NCBI GenBank assembly: GCA_011799875.1
Contig: CM022303.1
Coordinates: forward strand, 424,384,483-424,448,482
Length of the DNA stretch: 64,000 nt
Direction of reading: 5' to 3'
DNA from: Thinopyrum elongatum
Lineage: Eukaryota; Streptophyta; Magnoliopsida; Poales; Poaceae
In this document: piece by piece, positions 1 through 9,771 of the stretch
Position numbering within the stretch: the first letter of the stretch is position 1
Layout of the letters: every line of letters begins with the position of its first letter
Notes under the pieces: generated by a model
The model's database searches: none
What the model saw: only the letters and a program-made list of their open reading frames with translations
What the model was told of the DNA's origin: nothing
Made by a program: the position numbers and the translations under genes

Positions 1-283
1 CAAGATGGTGATCTGCTGCTTCCACATAGTCAGTAACATTGAAGTTCACAGCTTCACCATGATGAACCCACCTAGTATATGTGACCGACATCCCATACAA
101 GTGTAGATGATCTTGCACAGTTGACTGGGGTCTTGTAACTGAATTCATACAACTGCTACACGGGCAGAGCACATCTAATTTCAGACCACCGTACTCAGCT
201 CTGATAAAGTTCATGAAGTTTTCAACCCCCTCGACATATGCAGCGGAGAATCTTCGAGCAGAAGTTATCCAAGTCCTGTCCAT
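1..283 (-). CDS. CACTA (En/Spm) transposase, N-terminal transposase-associated domain, runs off the left edge
   Basis: The minus strand is open for 94 codons from an ATG at 283 to the window edge. It starts MDRTWITSARRFSAAYVEGV and then shows the cysteine cluster LCPCSSCMN, the block DHLHLYGM and the signature YTRWVHHGE. This order is that of the transposase-associated domain found at the start of plant CACTA transposases, which bind the subterminal repeats and excise the element in the nucleus. The catalytic part would lie left of the window. There is no stop or frameshift in the visible part, so this piece is either recent or under little decay. No CACTA terminal inverted repeat was found to its right, so the element boundary is unknown. 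A single-domain relic is the alternative. Confidence 0.85.
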   Translation of the reverse strand, partial: MDRTWITSARRFSAAYVEGVENFMNFIRAEYGGLKLDVLCPCSSCMNSVTRPQSTVQDHLHLYGMSVTYTRWVHHGEAVNFNVTDYVEAADHHL

Positions 284-1130
284 CTGTTAGACATACAAAT
301 TAGTTCTTCTACTAGATATTACAGGAAAAACACATATGCTTTTTTATAAAGTCCAGAAAAAATACCTAGGTCAATGTCTAAAGCTATGGCAAGATATTTG
401 GACAAGCAGATCTAAGTAACGAAATATATGTAAAGCTCATTCAGCAAACATATTTGAGTGCTAAATTATGGCAGGCTATTTTAGCAGTCAATGAGGCCGA
501 GCACACAACCATCGAAGGCCATGTCAGCAACAAAGATTGAGTATAAAACGGTGTAGAGCTATTTCACCTAACAGGTTGGCTACTAGACCATGGCAATCTA
601 TGTCACAATAAATATATGGCAGGATATTTTAGCAACTAATTGGGCGTGGCATGCCATCTCAGCTAAGTAGATTGAGTGCAGAACAGGGCAAGGAAGCTTC
701 TTAAGCAAAGCATATTGACTATAAACTATTTCGGCAAACAGTGAGATTAACAGCGTCTATCAGCTAACATTCAGCGCTACTCCGACATGCACGGGGCCTC
801 AGTCTAGAATGCGCGTATCGTGGGAGAAGCTGACCACTGTGCGTCTCCACAAGAACGTCGCCAGCGGTGGTGGCACGGCAAGAGGACGGCAGTCTATGAG
901 AGCGTACTGTGGGAGCAAGAGGATCGCCGTGCGTCCCCTCGACGAACCGCGGCGCCGACATATCGCCGCGGCGGGGAGGGCGGCTTTGGCGGAGCGAATG
1001 GAGTGGAGGGGGCCGGGGGGAGGGGGATGGGAAATTTTATTGGCTAGTTGGCCGAAGGGCAGTTGAATTTGGGATTTGGGGGAATTTTTGCGTGGTGGGC
1101 GGGGGAGTTTGGCGCATGGTCGGTTTCTCC
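284..1130 (-). other. Probable 5' leader or first-intron region of the CACTA transposase gene
   Basis: This stretch has no convincing gene. Positions 300-760 are AT-rich and hold two loose copies of a motif around TATGGCAGG-ATATTTTAGCA. Positions 780-1120 are strongly GC-rich. Read on the minus strand, the GC-rich block lies upstream of the transposase ATG and could be a transcribed leader; a 65-codon minus frame (764-961) shows no recognisable domain. The assignment rests on position only. Confidence 0.3.
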
Positions 1131-1500
1131 AAATGCGGTCCCATGTGTCAGTGAAGAGGCAAGCCGAAGCATGTTCCGTTTGCGTGAGCCGTGTGCAGGA
1201 CCGACCGTGTGAGGGGTGTAATGCGACCGCGACAGGAATGCTGTGAGTGTACCGCCTTTTTCTTTTAAACTTGGTGCTTCACGCGATCCATCGATACTAC
1301 TACTAGTAATCCAGTAATCCCGACTGAAACGGCGCGGCCGGGTCTTTTCCCGCGCGATATGCTGGGAGGTTGGCTTAGTTGGTTTTTTAGGACAAGGCTT
1401 AGTTGGTTTGACAGACAGAGCGAGAGAAAGATGTGAGATGCGTGAATGTGTAGTGGATGTACTATTGGAGTGCCTAAGATAAATTGTGTATGTATACCTA
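1131..1500. repeat. Copy 1 of a diverged dispersed repeat family of the left 9 kb
   Basis: It contains GCGGTCCCATGTGTCAGTG near 1135, GATCCATCGATAC near 1283, a CCCGCGCG block near 1350, and the tail GAGCGAGAGAAAGATG followed by GCGTGAATGTGTAGT (about 1418-1455). The same words recur in the same order around 5220-5500, 6460-7180 and 8249-8320. The tail preserves the uninterrupted form of the site into which the MULE at 7370-8248 inserted. The family is not one I can name. Confidence 0.5.
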
Positions 1501-2480
1501 TGTGTTTATTTACTTCGCATGTTAGCTTTGTCTCGGGTCAAACCTTCTAAACTTAGACCAAGTTTATACACACAAAACGAATCATCATTCAATATATTTT
1601 CATACAATATATCTTACTATTATTGTGAAAGTTCATATACACCAGACGAGATTCATGCAAACACGGCAGATTTTCATTACAATTCGAACTTTTATAGGAC
1701 AGAAAAAGAAAAGAAACCCGACCCTAAACCTATTCTACGGCGGCGACTGACGTCCACTTTCCTTTGTACTTCCGCATCGATGACGATGTCCTCCATCTGC
1801 CGTCTCCATGAACGGTGGCGGACCCATGAAGTGAAGGTGCGGTCTCCGGCGAGGAAGAGTAGAACACGGGAGACGGACCGACCAGTTGGCACACCATGCC
1901 CCGCCGCCTCCCATGCCCTACTCATCCTCGGAGGAGTCCCCGACCTCGGCGGTGACGGTGGACATGAGGTCGATGATGATGGACGTGGACGGTCCATCAC
2001 TTCATGTGCCACATGCGCCACCAAACATTGGATGGTGGCAAGTAGGACGGGTGGCTGGCGGTGCTCCTGTCATAGGCCGCCAGCGTGGCCACCGCTTGTG
2101 CGGTCGCGTCCGTGTCCGGCTACGCCGGTATTGTGTTGCGAGCGATGAGTTGAGGGAGGGCGGCGACCTCGAGCTTCATCCCCGAAGACAAGATCTCTCG
2201 CTGAGCGTTCCTACTCGCGGTCATGGTGGATGTGGTGCCAGGTAGGAGGATGCGCTATGGTGTGGAGTTTAGCTGGGCGTTGCCGCTTTAAGTAGCGCAT
2301 TCCGGTGAGGCCAAGCGTCCGAGTGCGTCAATAAGTCGCCGGAGTTGGTTCCTCGGGCAGAGAGCCTGCTTAATGATGGCATACGTACGGACGACATGAA
2401 TGCGGGAAGCTGGCACCGGCTGGGAACGCACACGCGTGACGGCACAAGGGACGAGGGTTTTTTGTGTGCCAGGGTAGTCA
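1501..2480. other. No gene recognised; GC-rich decayed sequence
   Basis: A 220-codon plus frame (1486-2148) and overlapping minus frames exist here, but none has a domain, a repeat pattern or a consistent neighbour. The sequence changes from AT-rich to GC-rich near 1730. I see no terminal repeats or tandem array. Confidence 0.4.
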
Positions 2481-2589
2481 GCTGCGGGCGTGGCAATGCT
2501 GGACATGCCCTTTGCTCACATGCGATCCCACATGTCATTGAAAGACGACCCGGCATGGTCTCAGGTCCTGGGGATGCAGTTGGCCGCGC

Positions 2590-2875
2590 TAGAACACTCC
2601 GCGGATGCGTCGCGGCGCGCGGGCACTTCGGTGCCCCGTGCATCCTCGACGAGCCGGGTGTTGATCTGCTGGCCGTGCCACAGCGGCAGCACCACCCTCG
2701 GCACCCTGAAGCCGAGCGTGTCCAGTGGCGATGAGTGTGTCGCTCACCGCGGTCGCCATGCCCAGAGGCGGTGCGGGAGCTGCGCCACATTGCTGGCCCC
2801 CACGACCCACATGAACGGTTGCCGGTGGTGAGGAGGTCGTGGGCCAGCTCCTCCATTGGACTAGTCTGCGCCATG
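2590..2875 (-). pseudogene. Possible UDP-glycosyltransferase relic
   Basis: On the minus strand a segment at about 2640-2708 reads VPRVVLPLWHGQQINTRLVE. This resembles the end of the plant UGT signature box (G-x-P-x-x-x-x-P-x-x-x-D-Q-x-x-N-A-R) that binds the sugar nucleotide. Upstream (2790-2875) the words MEELAHDLLTTGNRS resemble the helix before that box in the same family. The middle of the box, with its HCGWNS motif, is missing and the frame changes between the two pieces, so the gene is broken. The usual DQ pair reads GQQ here. A chance match is possible because the region is GC-rich. Confidence 0.4.
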
Positions 2876-3179
2876 TCATCCCGACAGGTGTGCCCCACAT
2901 GTCAGTTTCCCTGTTTTCCCGACCAAATTCGAGCGTCAGTATGGCCTCATTAACACTCAGCCGACCACTCTCTCTTCTAGTCTAGTAGTATCTGTAAATG
3001 ACGCGGGCGGGGGAGGGGGACGGACGTCGGTTTGCTCTCAACTGCGGTCCCACAAGCGAGCAAAAACGCAAGATAAAGCGCGTTCCATTCGGTGAGCGAC
3101 GTGCAGGGTCCACCGTGCCGGGGTGCAACACGAACGCAACAAGAGTGATGTACACCGTCCGTTCCTTATGAACTTGCAT

Positions 3180-3311
3180 ACTTCGAGTACTCCTTTTTTT
3201 GAACACAGTACAGACGCAAGCGCTCATACATGCGCGCATACACTCACCTCTATGAACGCACACACGCACACCCTATCCCTATGAGCACTTTCGAGAGACT
3301 GAGCCATCATA
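3180..3311. repeat. Left part of a Triticeae-type intergenic repeat split by the Helitron
   Basis: The sequence runs from a T tract through ACACAGTACAGACGCAAGCG and CGCACACACGCACACC to CTGAGCCATCAT, and continues after the Helitron as TCATCATGAGATTTACG (3782 onward). I recognise the general form as a common wheat intergenic repeat but cannot name its family. Together the two halves give the empty target site of the Helitron. Confidence 0.45.
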
Positions 3312-3781
3312 TCTATAATATATCTCTACTCTCGGTGATGATGGTGTGCCTGCCATCTTGCAATATAGACCGTCCGATCTATATCTGACGGATAGAAAGC
3401 AAACTATGGCAATTTTGCAAAAAGATACCCGCACCTCTCTCGTTCATCCTTATCTCCCACAACTTCATTGTTCAGTAATTAAAAAAGGAAGCCTCTGGAA
3501 CAATCTGGCATGGTGGCCACTGCCAGCGTCGTCCATCCCCATGCCTCCGCTAAGTCCGACCACCAATCACCACCGCGCCACACTCCTCCTCACCTTATCT
3601 CTCATCTTTCTCAAGATATCATTTTTCGATGAAATTCTCGAGATACCATTTTTTCGATGAAATTCTCGAGATATCATTAGTTTTTACACATCGGATTACT
3701 CCTACATGGGTCAATCACAACAGGTGTTTTGTAAAAAAAATGCATCTTGATGTTCCGTGCAATGCACGGGCATCTTGCTAG
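3312..3781 (+). mobile_element. Small non-autonomous Helitron
   Basis: The 5' end reads TCTATAATATATC right after an A. The 3' end carries a short hairpin, CCGTGCA at 3755-3761 pairing with TGCACGG at 3763-3769, and 12 nt later ends in CTAG followed by a host T. A 5' TC, a 3' hairpin about 10-12 nt from CTRR, insertion between A and T and no target duplication are the hallmarks of Helitrons. At 470 bp it has no coding capacity and would depend on a Rep/helicase supplied elsewhere. Inside, at 3607-3680, a roughly 31-bp unit around TTTTTCGATGAAATTCTCGA is repeated about twice. The 3' end is the stronger evidence; the 5' end is inferred. Confidence 0.65.
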
Positions 3782-4116
3782 TCATCATGAGATTTACGAA
3801 GTCACTGCCTCATCGTCGACAGGAATGGCGGGGAGGTCCGGACGTCTGCCACGTGAAACTCCGAAACTTTGGTCCCATCCCACCCCACAACTCTCCAGGC
3901 TCCAGCCATCCGGCTTTGCAAACTCCGCATAGTCAAAACTGGTTGACCGGTCGTCACCAAAACCACTATTCACACCAGAAACTTCGCTGCTCGGCCTACG
4001 CCAGCTACTTGCCGGTCGGTTACCACTGCCCCAAAACCACACCTCCTCTCCAGCCCATTCCCCCACCTTTCGATCCCCTAGCCCGCATCAGCCGTCCCCT
4101 AGTTCACCGGAAAGCC

Positions 4117-4947
4117 ATGCTGCGCCGCAAGATCATGTACTACAAGATGCTGACGCCGGAGCGCCGCACAGAAATCGCAGCGGCGGTCGGCGCCACAGAC
4201 CTCCGTTCCCAAGCTCGCTTTGCAGCAGGCCAATCCCCAAGTTCTCTGGAGCCAAGCTCCAAGGAGGAGGAAGCTGATCCAATGTTCATGGCAAAGGTCG
4301 CGGCGCAGAAGGCCACCGATGCGTATGAGACGATGGACGTCGACTTCATGCCGGCGTCCGAGTCCCCCATGGTGCAGGCGGACCAGCGGTTCAACCTGGC
4401 GATCTTAAAGGAGGAACGGGAGGCGGAGGCTCAACTCGACGCGGAGCACGCGGATGCCGCTGCCATCGAGGCCCTCCTGCAAGCAGAACCGGATGTCGTG
4501 GACATGAACCGGGCGGCGGAGGCTCAACTTGACACGGAGCGCACGGATGCCGCTGCCATCGAGGCCCTCCTGCAGGCGGAACCGGACGTCCTGGACTTGA
4601 ACCGGGCAGCAGATGCTCAACTCGACACGAAGCATGTGGATGCCACTGCCATCGAGGCCCTCCTGCAGGCAGAACCGGACGTCCTGGACTTGAACCGGGC
4701 GGCGGAGGCTCAACTCGACGCGAAGCACGCGGATGCTGCTACCATCGAGGCCCTCCTGCAGGCGGAACCGAACATCGTGGATGTGAACTGGGCGGTGCTC
4801 GTGTCCGTGCAGAGTGCCCGCACGCTCCGCATGAACGAGGAGCTGGAGGCCGAGGACAACCACGGTGCGGAGACACACATCGGCAGCTACGGCTGGTTCG
4901 CGCTGGCAGCCAAAGACGACGAGGCCGTCTTGTTCCGTGAGCAGTGA
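4117..4947 (+). CDS. Hypothetical acidic alanine-rich protein with four 31-residue repeats
   Basis: This 276-codon intact ORF is the only plausible host-type gene. The ATG at 4117 (context GCCATG) gives MLRRKIMYYKMLTPERRTEI. The frame stays open back to an ATG at 3757, but that start lies inside the Helitron 3' hairpin, so 4117 is preferred. Residues 1-100 are mixed. About residues 105-228 hold four repeats with the core AAIEALLQAEPDVVD, and the C-terminus is acidic (about 229-276). The repeats are predicted mostly helical; no catalytic motif, signal peptide or membrane segment is seen. The 3' flank is AT-rich with no clear poly(A) signal. It could be a real lineage-specific gene or a preserved fragment of one. 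I do not recognise the family. Confidence 0.6.
   Translation: MLRRKIMYYKMLTPERRTEIAAAVGATDLRSQARFAAGQSPSSLEPSSKEEEADPMFMAKVAAQKATDAYETMDVDFMPASESPMVQADQRFNLAILKEEREAEAQLDAEHADAAAIEALLQAEPDVVDMNRAAEAQLDTERTDAAAIEALLQAEPDVLDLNRAADAQLDTKHVDATAIEALLQAEPDVLDLNRAAEAQLDAKHADAATIEALLQAEPNIVDVNWAVLVSVQSARTLRMNEELEAEDNHGAETHIGSYGWFALAAKDDEAVLFREQ
4429..4800 (+). repeat. Coding tandem repeat, exact 93-bp period, four copies
   Basis: The word GCTCAACT (GCTCAACG-type variants elsewhere) starts at 4429, 4522, 4615 and 4708, exactly 93 bp (31 codons) apart. Copies differ by point changes only, with no indels, as expected for selection to keep the frame or for recent duplication. Each copy encodes AQLD, then a variable patch, then AIEALLQAEP. 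Confidence 0.9.
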
Positions 4948-7369
4948 TAGTTTTTCTTTATGTTGTTGTTTTTAGGGATCTTTTACTGTGTAAAAACATA
5001 TATTTATGCAAGTCGCCTGACTTTCATCATTTGGGTCAGTAAACCATTTCAGGCGGTTGGATGAATATCCTACGTCTCCTAACCCTTCTTCTTCCTCACC
5101 TCTTCTTCTTCCCCAACAGACCACCGCCCGGGCCGCACGGATCTTCCCCAACGTGCGGTTGGATAAACATATTGTATGAATGAAAATTATGTTTCAGAGA
5201 TAGGATGGCTGAGTTTGGTTTGATCACATTTGGCAGCACGTGTCAGTGAGGGTGCGTTCCCTTGGTTGGGTTTGAGGTGTGCAGGAGCGACTGTGTGAGG
5301 GTGTGGTGCGACCGCGACAGTCGTGCGCAAGTGTACCTCCTTTTCATTTTGAAAAACGTTAGGGAAGCTTGGCAAAAATGTGTGGCAAAGTATGGCAATG
5401 CAAGGCCTAGACCCAAACAGGATACACGTACGTAGTACTACTTGTGTTAAAAAAGAAAGGTGGGGTTTTCCTTCGCGGGATTGATCGATACAAATCCTCG
5501 TTTGACATGTCAATTAATGCGTATTTTTTCTCCAACGCCCAAAGAGCTAACCATCTCACTCCTCATTGCTTGATTAATGCAGCGCCATGCAAACCAACCT
5601 TCTCACTTCCGCATGCATGAAAGGGTATATTAATGTCCTTGGTTGCTAGTACGAGGCAAACCCCATCAATTTTGCCTCGATTAGTGTTAGTGGCCTTCTG
5701 CAAATTGTAATTTTGATACGGCCTTGTATAAAAAAATGGAGGTAGTAACTATTTGACTTCCTTCCCCATTGCGGTGACGTCGACGGTATCTCGAATGTTG
5801 TGGCTTTGGTGAAGTGCGTTCGACGGAGCACACCATTGAGGGAGACCATGGTAAGTCGTTCGCAAGTGCCACCTGCAAGCCGAGACAATCGCCTTCTTTG
5901 CATCCAGGAAGTCCGTTGAACCAAAGGAGGCGTAAATGTACTACTACTACTACACAATAGCGTCGTCCATCCAGCTTAGTGCGGTAAGGTGGTTTCTCGA
6001 AGAAGACGATCGAGAAGCGGAGTCAGCGAAGAGTGAAATGATGGTTGCTTCGTCCGTGCTTTGTGATTTGACGCCTCACTACTTTGTGATTTGTGATAGA
6101 AGGGACAGGGGAGTAGACTCTGTGCTCTATACTGTACATGCATCCAAGCACGGGAGAAAGAGGAGAGAGGTTGCATTTTTTTATTCCTTCAAGCAATCAA
6201 TTAGGGAGCTTCAGTTCCCTCTTTTTGGCTTTGGCAGCACCCTCCACAATGGTTCCCATCGACGCCAAAAGCTATTTTCACATTTGGCTACACGTTGTGG
6301 ATGCCCTTAACCGTACCACTTGGTTTTGCTCATGTGTGTTATACAAATCTCGATTATATTGATCTAAAAAATTATATCAAGATTAGTAAAAAGGAGGTGA
6401 TTTTACCGCGAGGAAGGCGGGGGAGGTTTCTTATTTTTAGAGGATGTTGGCCTGTCGGTTTGCTAACATGCGGTCCCATGTGTCAGTGGTTTACCAAGCC
6501 GATCCGCGTCCCACATGAGGCAGAACAACGATAGAAGCAACACGTGGTTAACTTGAAGAAGATGAGGGAGAAGCGGATTCAGCAACGAGTGAAATGATGG
6601 TTGCTTCGTCCCTCCAATTTTTTTTTAGCATCACTTCGTCCCTCCAACTTAACTGCGGGAAAGGTGCAGCTTTGTGATTTGATGCCTCATTGCTCATTAC
6701 TACGCTGGCGCCATGACCGGGGTGCTTCACCCCTGCTATATGCACTGTTATTTCGGTATGGCTCGTGGACCCAGTTGCTTGCTGTCCCACATGTCGGTGA
6801 AAAGGGACTAGAACAATTATGAAAGCGAATGCTCCACTCTTATGACGGAGAAGTACACGACACGGAGGCCCAGTGAACTGTTACTTGTACTGTAGTACTA
6901 CTATAGTTTTGTTGTTTCACACGATCCATCGATACAAACCCGATTAAATAGGAAAGGGCGGGATTTTTCCCGTGCGGTAGATGATACTAGCCATACATTT
7001 CAAAGGCAATTTTAATGTATGCAAACTGCATAATTAAGTAACAATATGAGATCTAGTAAAACTAAAAACACATATGATTTATTGTGTTAGAGTGTAGTAG
7101 TAGTGTTGTATTGCATAGTTGTTAGATGTAACATGCGAGAACGTGTAGAGATATACTTTTAGAGGGCCTACAGAGAGAAATTGGGCATAAAGTGGATTCA
7201 AATATTTCTATTTGTCTTCATAGCATTTGTAACTCATATCTACAGTTTGTACGGTAGACGTGAATGCTTGTTCGCTCTTACGAAACCAGTACAACAATAA
7301 TGGGGTGGCGTGCGCCAATTTAGGCACTGGCACGTTTGCCTACTCGGCTCCACAGAGAGAGCGAGAGAA
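4948..7369. other. Non-coding stretch with diverged repeats
   Basis: No gene is recognised. It includes further copies of the left-arm repeat family (about 5215-5500 and 6460-7180; shared words GCGACCGCGACAG and GATCGATACAAA). A loose direct duplication also occurs: GAAGCGGAGTCAGCGAAGAG near 6015 against GAAGCGGATTCAGCAACGAG near 6572, each followed by TGAAATGATGGTTGCTTCGT. A short TAC microsatellite lies at about 5938-5953. Small ORFs here have no supporting features. Confidence 0.45.
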
Positions 7370-8248
7370 GAGATAAATACACTGGCGGTCTGTGTATTTC
7401 AAGCGAAAAGCGTAATACGGTCACTGGACTTCACAATACGCTCATTACAGTCACTATATACATTTTGCGGTGATTATACGGTCACTTGCTCACCGTTCAA
7501 CATCGGATTGCACTCTGTTAACCGGCCAAATAGTCTGGGTGGCACTATGTTGACTGGTTAAATTAACCATGTTCCTTGTGGGTCCCATCTGTGAGTTCAC
7601 ATAGGAAAAAAGTAAGATAAACACAAATTTACGCAGGTGCGACAAGACTCCAACCCGTGCGCGGGAACCACCCGGTTGTGTATGTGTCTGTCAGGGCCTG
7701 ATGTGTGCGCATGCACGTGTAGGTTGAGCACTTGAGTGTGAGCGTGTGTGTTGGTCGTGTGGTGTGTGCATGCATGCGTGCGTGTGTGCGTGTGAGTGTT
7801 GCGTGCATGCGTGGCTGCGTGTCTACGTGTGAGTGTTGCGTGCATGCAGTTCGTGTGCATGCGTGCGTGTGTGTATAATCACCACACCAGCTCCTGTGTG
7901 TTAAAATAGATGGCTCAGTATACCAATACAAGGCCATCTTGTCTGCTGTGCCCGCGGTCATGACTTCGAACCACCGTCCAATATTTTTTTATCATTTGTT
8001 TTCATTCTTATACACACCGACAGGTGGGCCCAATGGTAGTGAGATAATGTGATGCAACACTAGAGGTGCCACATGGAGCGTTTAACTGGTCAACTAGTCA
8101 TGTCTTGAACAAATAAAGAGTTGTATGGTGAGCCCGTGACTGTATAATAACCACAAAATGTAAATGGTGACCGTAATGAGTGGGTTCTGAAGTCCAATGT
8201 ACGTATCATGCTTTCGCTTCAAATACAATGATCGTCACTGTATATATC
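7370..8248. mobile_element. MULE-type non-autonomous transposon with long terminal inverted repeats
   Basis: The element is flanked by the 9-bp direct repeat GCGAGAGAA (7361-7369 and 8249-8257), the target duplication length of Mutator-like elements. The left end GAGATAAATACACTGGCGG and the reverse complement of the right end GATATATACAGTGACGATC are similar. The inverted similarity continues for about 250 bp: ATTTCAAGCGAAA against TTTCGCTTCAAAT, and CATTTTGCGGTGATTATA against its counterpart near 8140. The centre (about 7670-7890) is a GT/GC alternating tract. It has no transposase. An empty-site relative survives at about 1418-1440. Confidence 0.8.
7670..7890. repeat. Low-complexity GT/TGCG alternating purine-pyrimidine tract
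   Basis: The sequence is dominated by TGTG, TGCG and TGCATGCATGCG steps. It forms the loop between the arms of the MULE. Such tracts can adopt left-handed DNA. The histidine/threonine-rich minus frames across it are products of the repeat and not genes. Confidence 0.75.
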
Positions 8249-8925
8249 GCGAGAGAAAGATGAAACATGCGTGAATGTGCTGGGGGCGTACTTTTAGAGG
8301 ACCTGGAGATAGTTTGTGTGCGTACGTGAAAGGGGCGTAGAGGGGGGTGTGCGATGGACAGAGAGATGCTCTTCATTTCTCTTTATTATGACTAACTTTA
8401 TATATATTATAAAAATATATAAATTCACAGTGCAGAATAAATATCATTGGGTGCACCATGCAATCCAAATTAACTTTCATACTCCATATAACTTTGTAAT
8501 GTTGTATATATGTAGAAATTCTAAAATAATTTTTTGGCCACACTTTGTGTGGTTTTATTCAAAAGGAATGTTGTATGCGAAGTAAACGTGAAGAGAGGGC
8601 TTTGTAGATCAATGGGGTACGTGATAAGATGTAACATGTGTGAATGTGTAGTTGACGTATTTGGCAGGGCCTAGAGAGGGTATGTGTACGTATTCGAGAG
8701 AGGCATGGATAGAGGGGCCGCCGGGGGGGACGTGGGAGAGATAGCACGAGAAATGAAAGAGGTATAGAGAGAGAGAGACGAATAGGATGTCACGGCGAGA
8801 GATGCCCTTGAGTGTGTACATGCAAGGGGGAGGGGATAGAGGCATGAGGAGAAAATATTTTGTGTGGTGTCTGTGTTGGTATGTGTGGGTGTGAGAAGAT
8901 AACAAGACCTAGGGGCAGAGGGTGT
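8249..8925. repeat. Further copies of the left-arm repeat family; no gene
   Basis: The sequence AACATGCGTGAATGTG at about 8263 and AACATGTGTGAATGTG at about 8634 are followed in both cases by a variant of GACGTACTTTTAGAGGGCCTAGAGA. A third version starts near 7124. The segment ends at the copia LTR. Confidence 0.45.
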
Positions 8926-9718
8926 TGTAGGATCGAAAGTAGGTCTAGAGGGGGTGATTAGACTACTTGACCAAATAAAAATCTAAGCTTTTCCCAGTTT
9001 TAAGTGTTGGCAGATTTTAGCAACTTAGCACAAGTCAAGCAATCAACCTACACATGCAATTCTAAGAGTGTAGCAGCGGAAAGTAAAACATTGCATATGA
9101 AGGTAAATGGAAGGGTTTGGAGAAGGCAAACGCAATGTAGACACGGAGATTTTTGGTGTGGTTCCGATAGGTGGTGCTATCGTACGTCCACATTGATGGA
9201 GACTTCAACCCACGAAGGGTAATGGTTGCATGAGTCCACGGAGGGCTCCACCCAAGAAGGGTCCACGAAGAGGCAACCTTGTCTATCCCACCATGGCCAT
9301 CGCCCACGAAGGACTTGCCTCACTCGGGTAGATCTTCACGAAGTAGGCGATCTCCTTGCCCTTACAAACTTCTTGGTTCAACTCCACAATCTTGTCGGAG
9401 GCTCCCAAGCGACACCTAACCAATCTAGGAGACACCAGTCTCCAAAAGGTAATAAATGGTGTGTTGATGATGAACTCCTTGCTCTTGTGCTTCAAATGAT
9501 AGTATCCCCAACACTCAACTCTCTCTCACAGATTTGGCTATGGTGGAAAGATGATTTGAGTGGAAAGCAACTTGGGAAAGGCTAGAGATCAAGATTCTTG
9601 TGGTAGGATTGGAATATCTTGGTCTCAACACATGAGTAGGTGGTTCTCTTCAGAAAATGAGAAGTGGAAGTGTAGGCATGTTCTGATAGCTCTCTCACAA
9701 ATGGAGAAGGGGGTGTAG

Positions 9719-9732
9719 GGGTATATATAGCC
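9719..9732 (-). promoter_or_regulatory. Copia LTR TATA box
   Basis: The minus strand reads GGCTATATATACCCC about 780 nt into the LTR, a strong TATA box that would start the genomic RNA near 9690. The same box is kept in the right LTR near 39570-39582. Confidence 0.6.
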
Positions 9733-9771
9733 TCCACACAAAATCCAACCGTTACACACATTTGACCCAAC

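Noticed and set aside
1486..2148. 220-codon plus ORF
   Set aside because: No domain, AT-rich start and GC-rich end, no conserved features; likely chance.
3757..4116. N-terminal extension of the repeat-protein ORF up to an ATG at 3757
   Set aside because: This start lies within the 3' hairpin of the Helitron, and the extension has no domain; ATG 4117 has a better context.
4405..4878. 157-codon minus ORF with repeats
   Set aside because: It is the antisense shadow of the four coding repeats of the plus-strand gene.
7597..7961. Histidine/threonine-rich minus frames
   Set aside because: They are translations of the GT-alternating tract inside the MULE.
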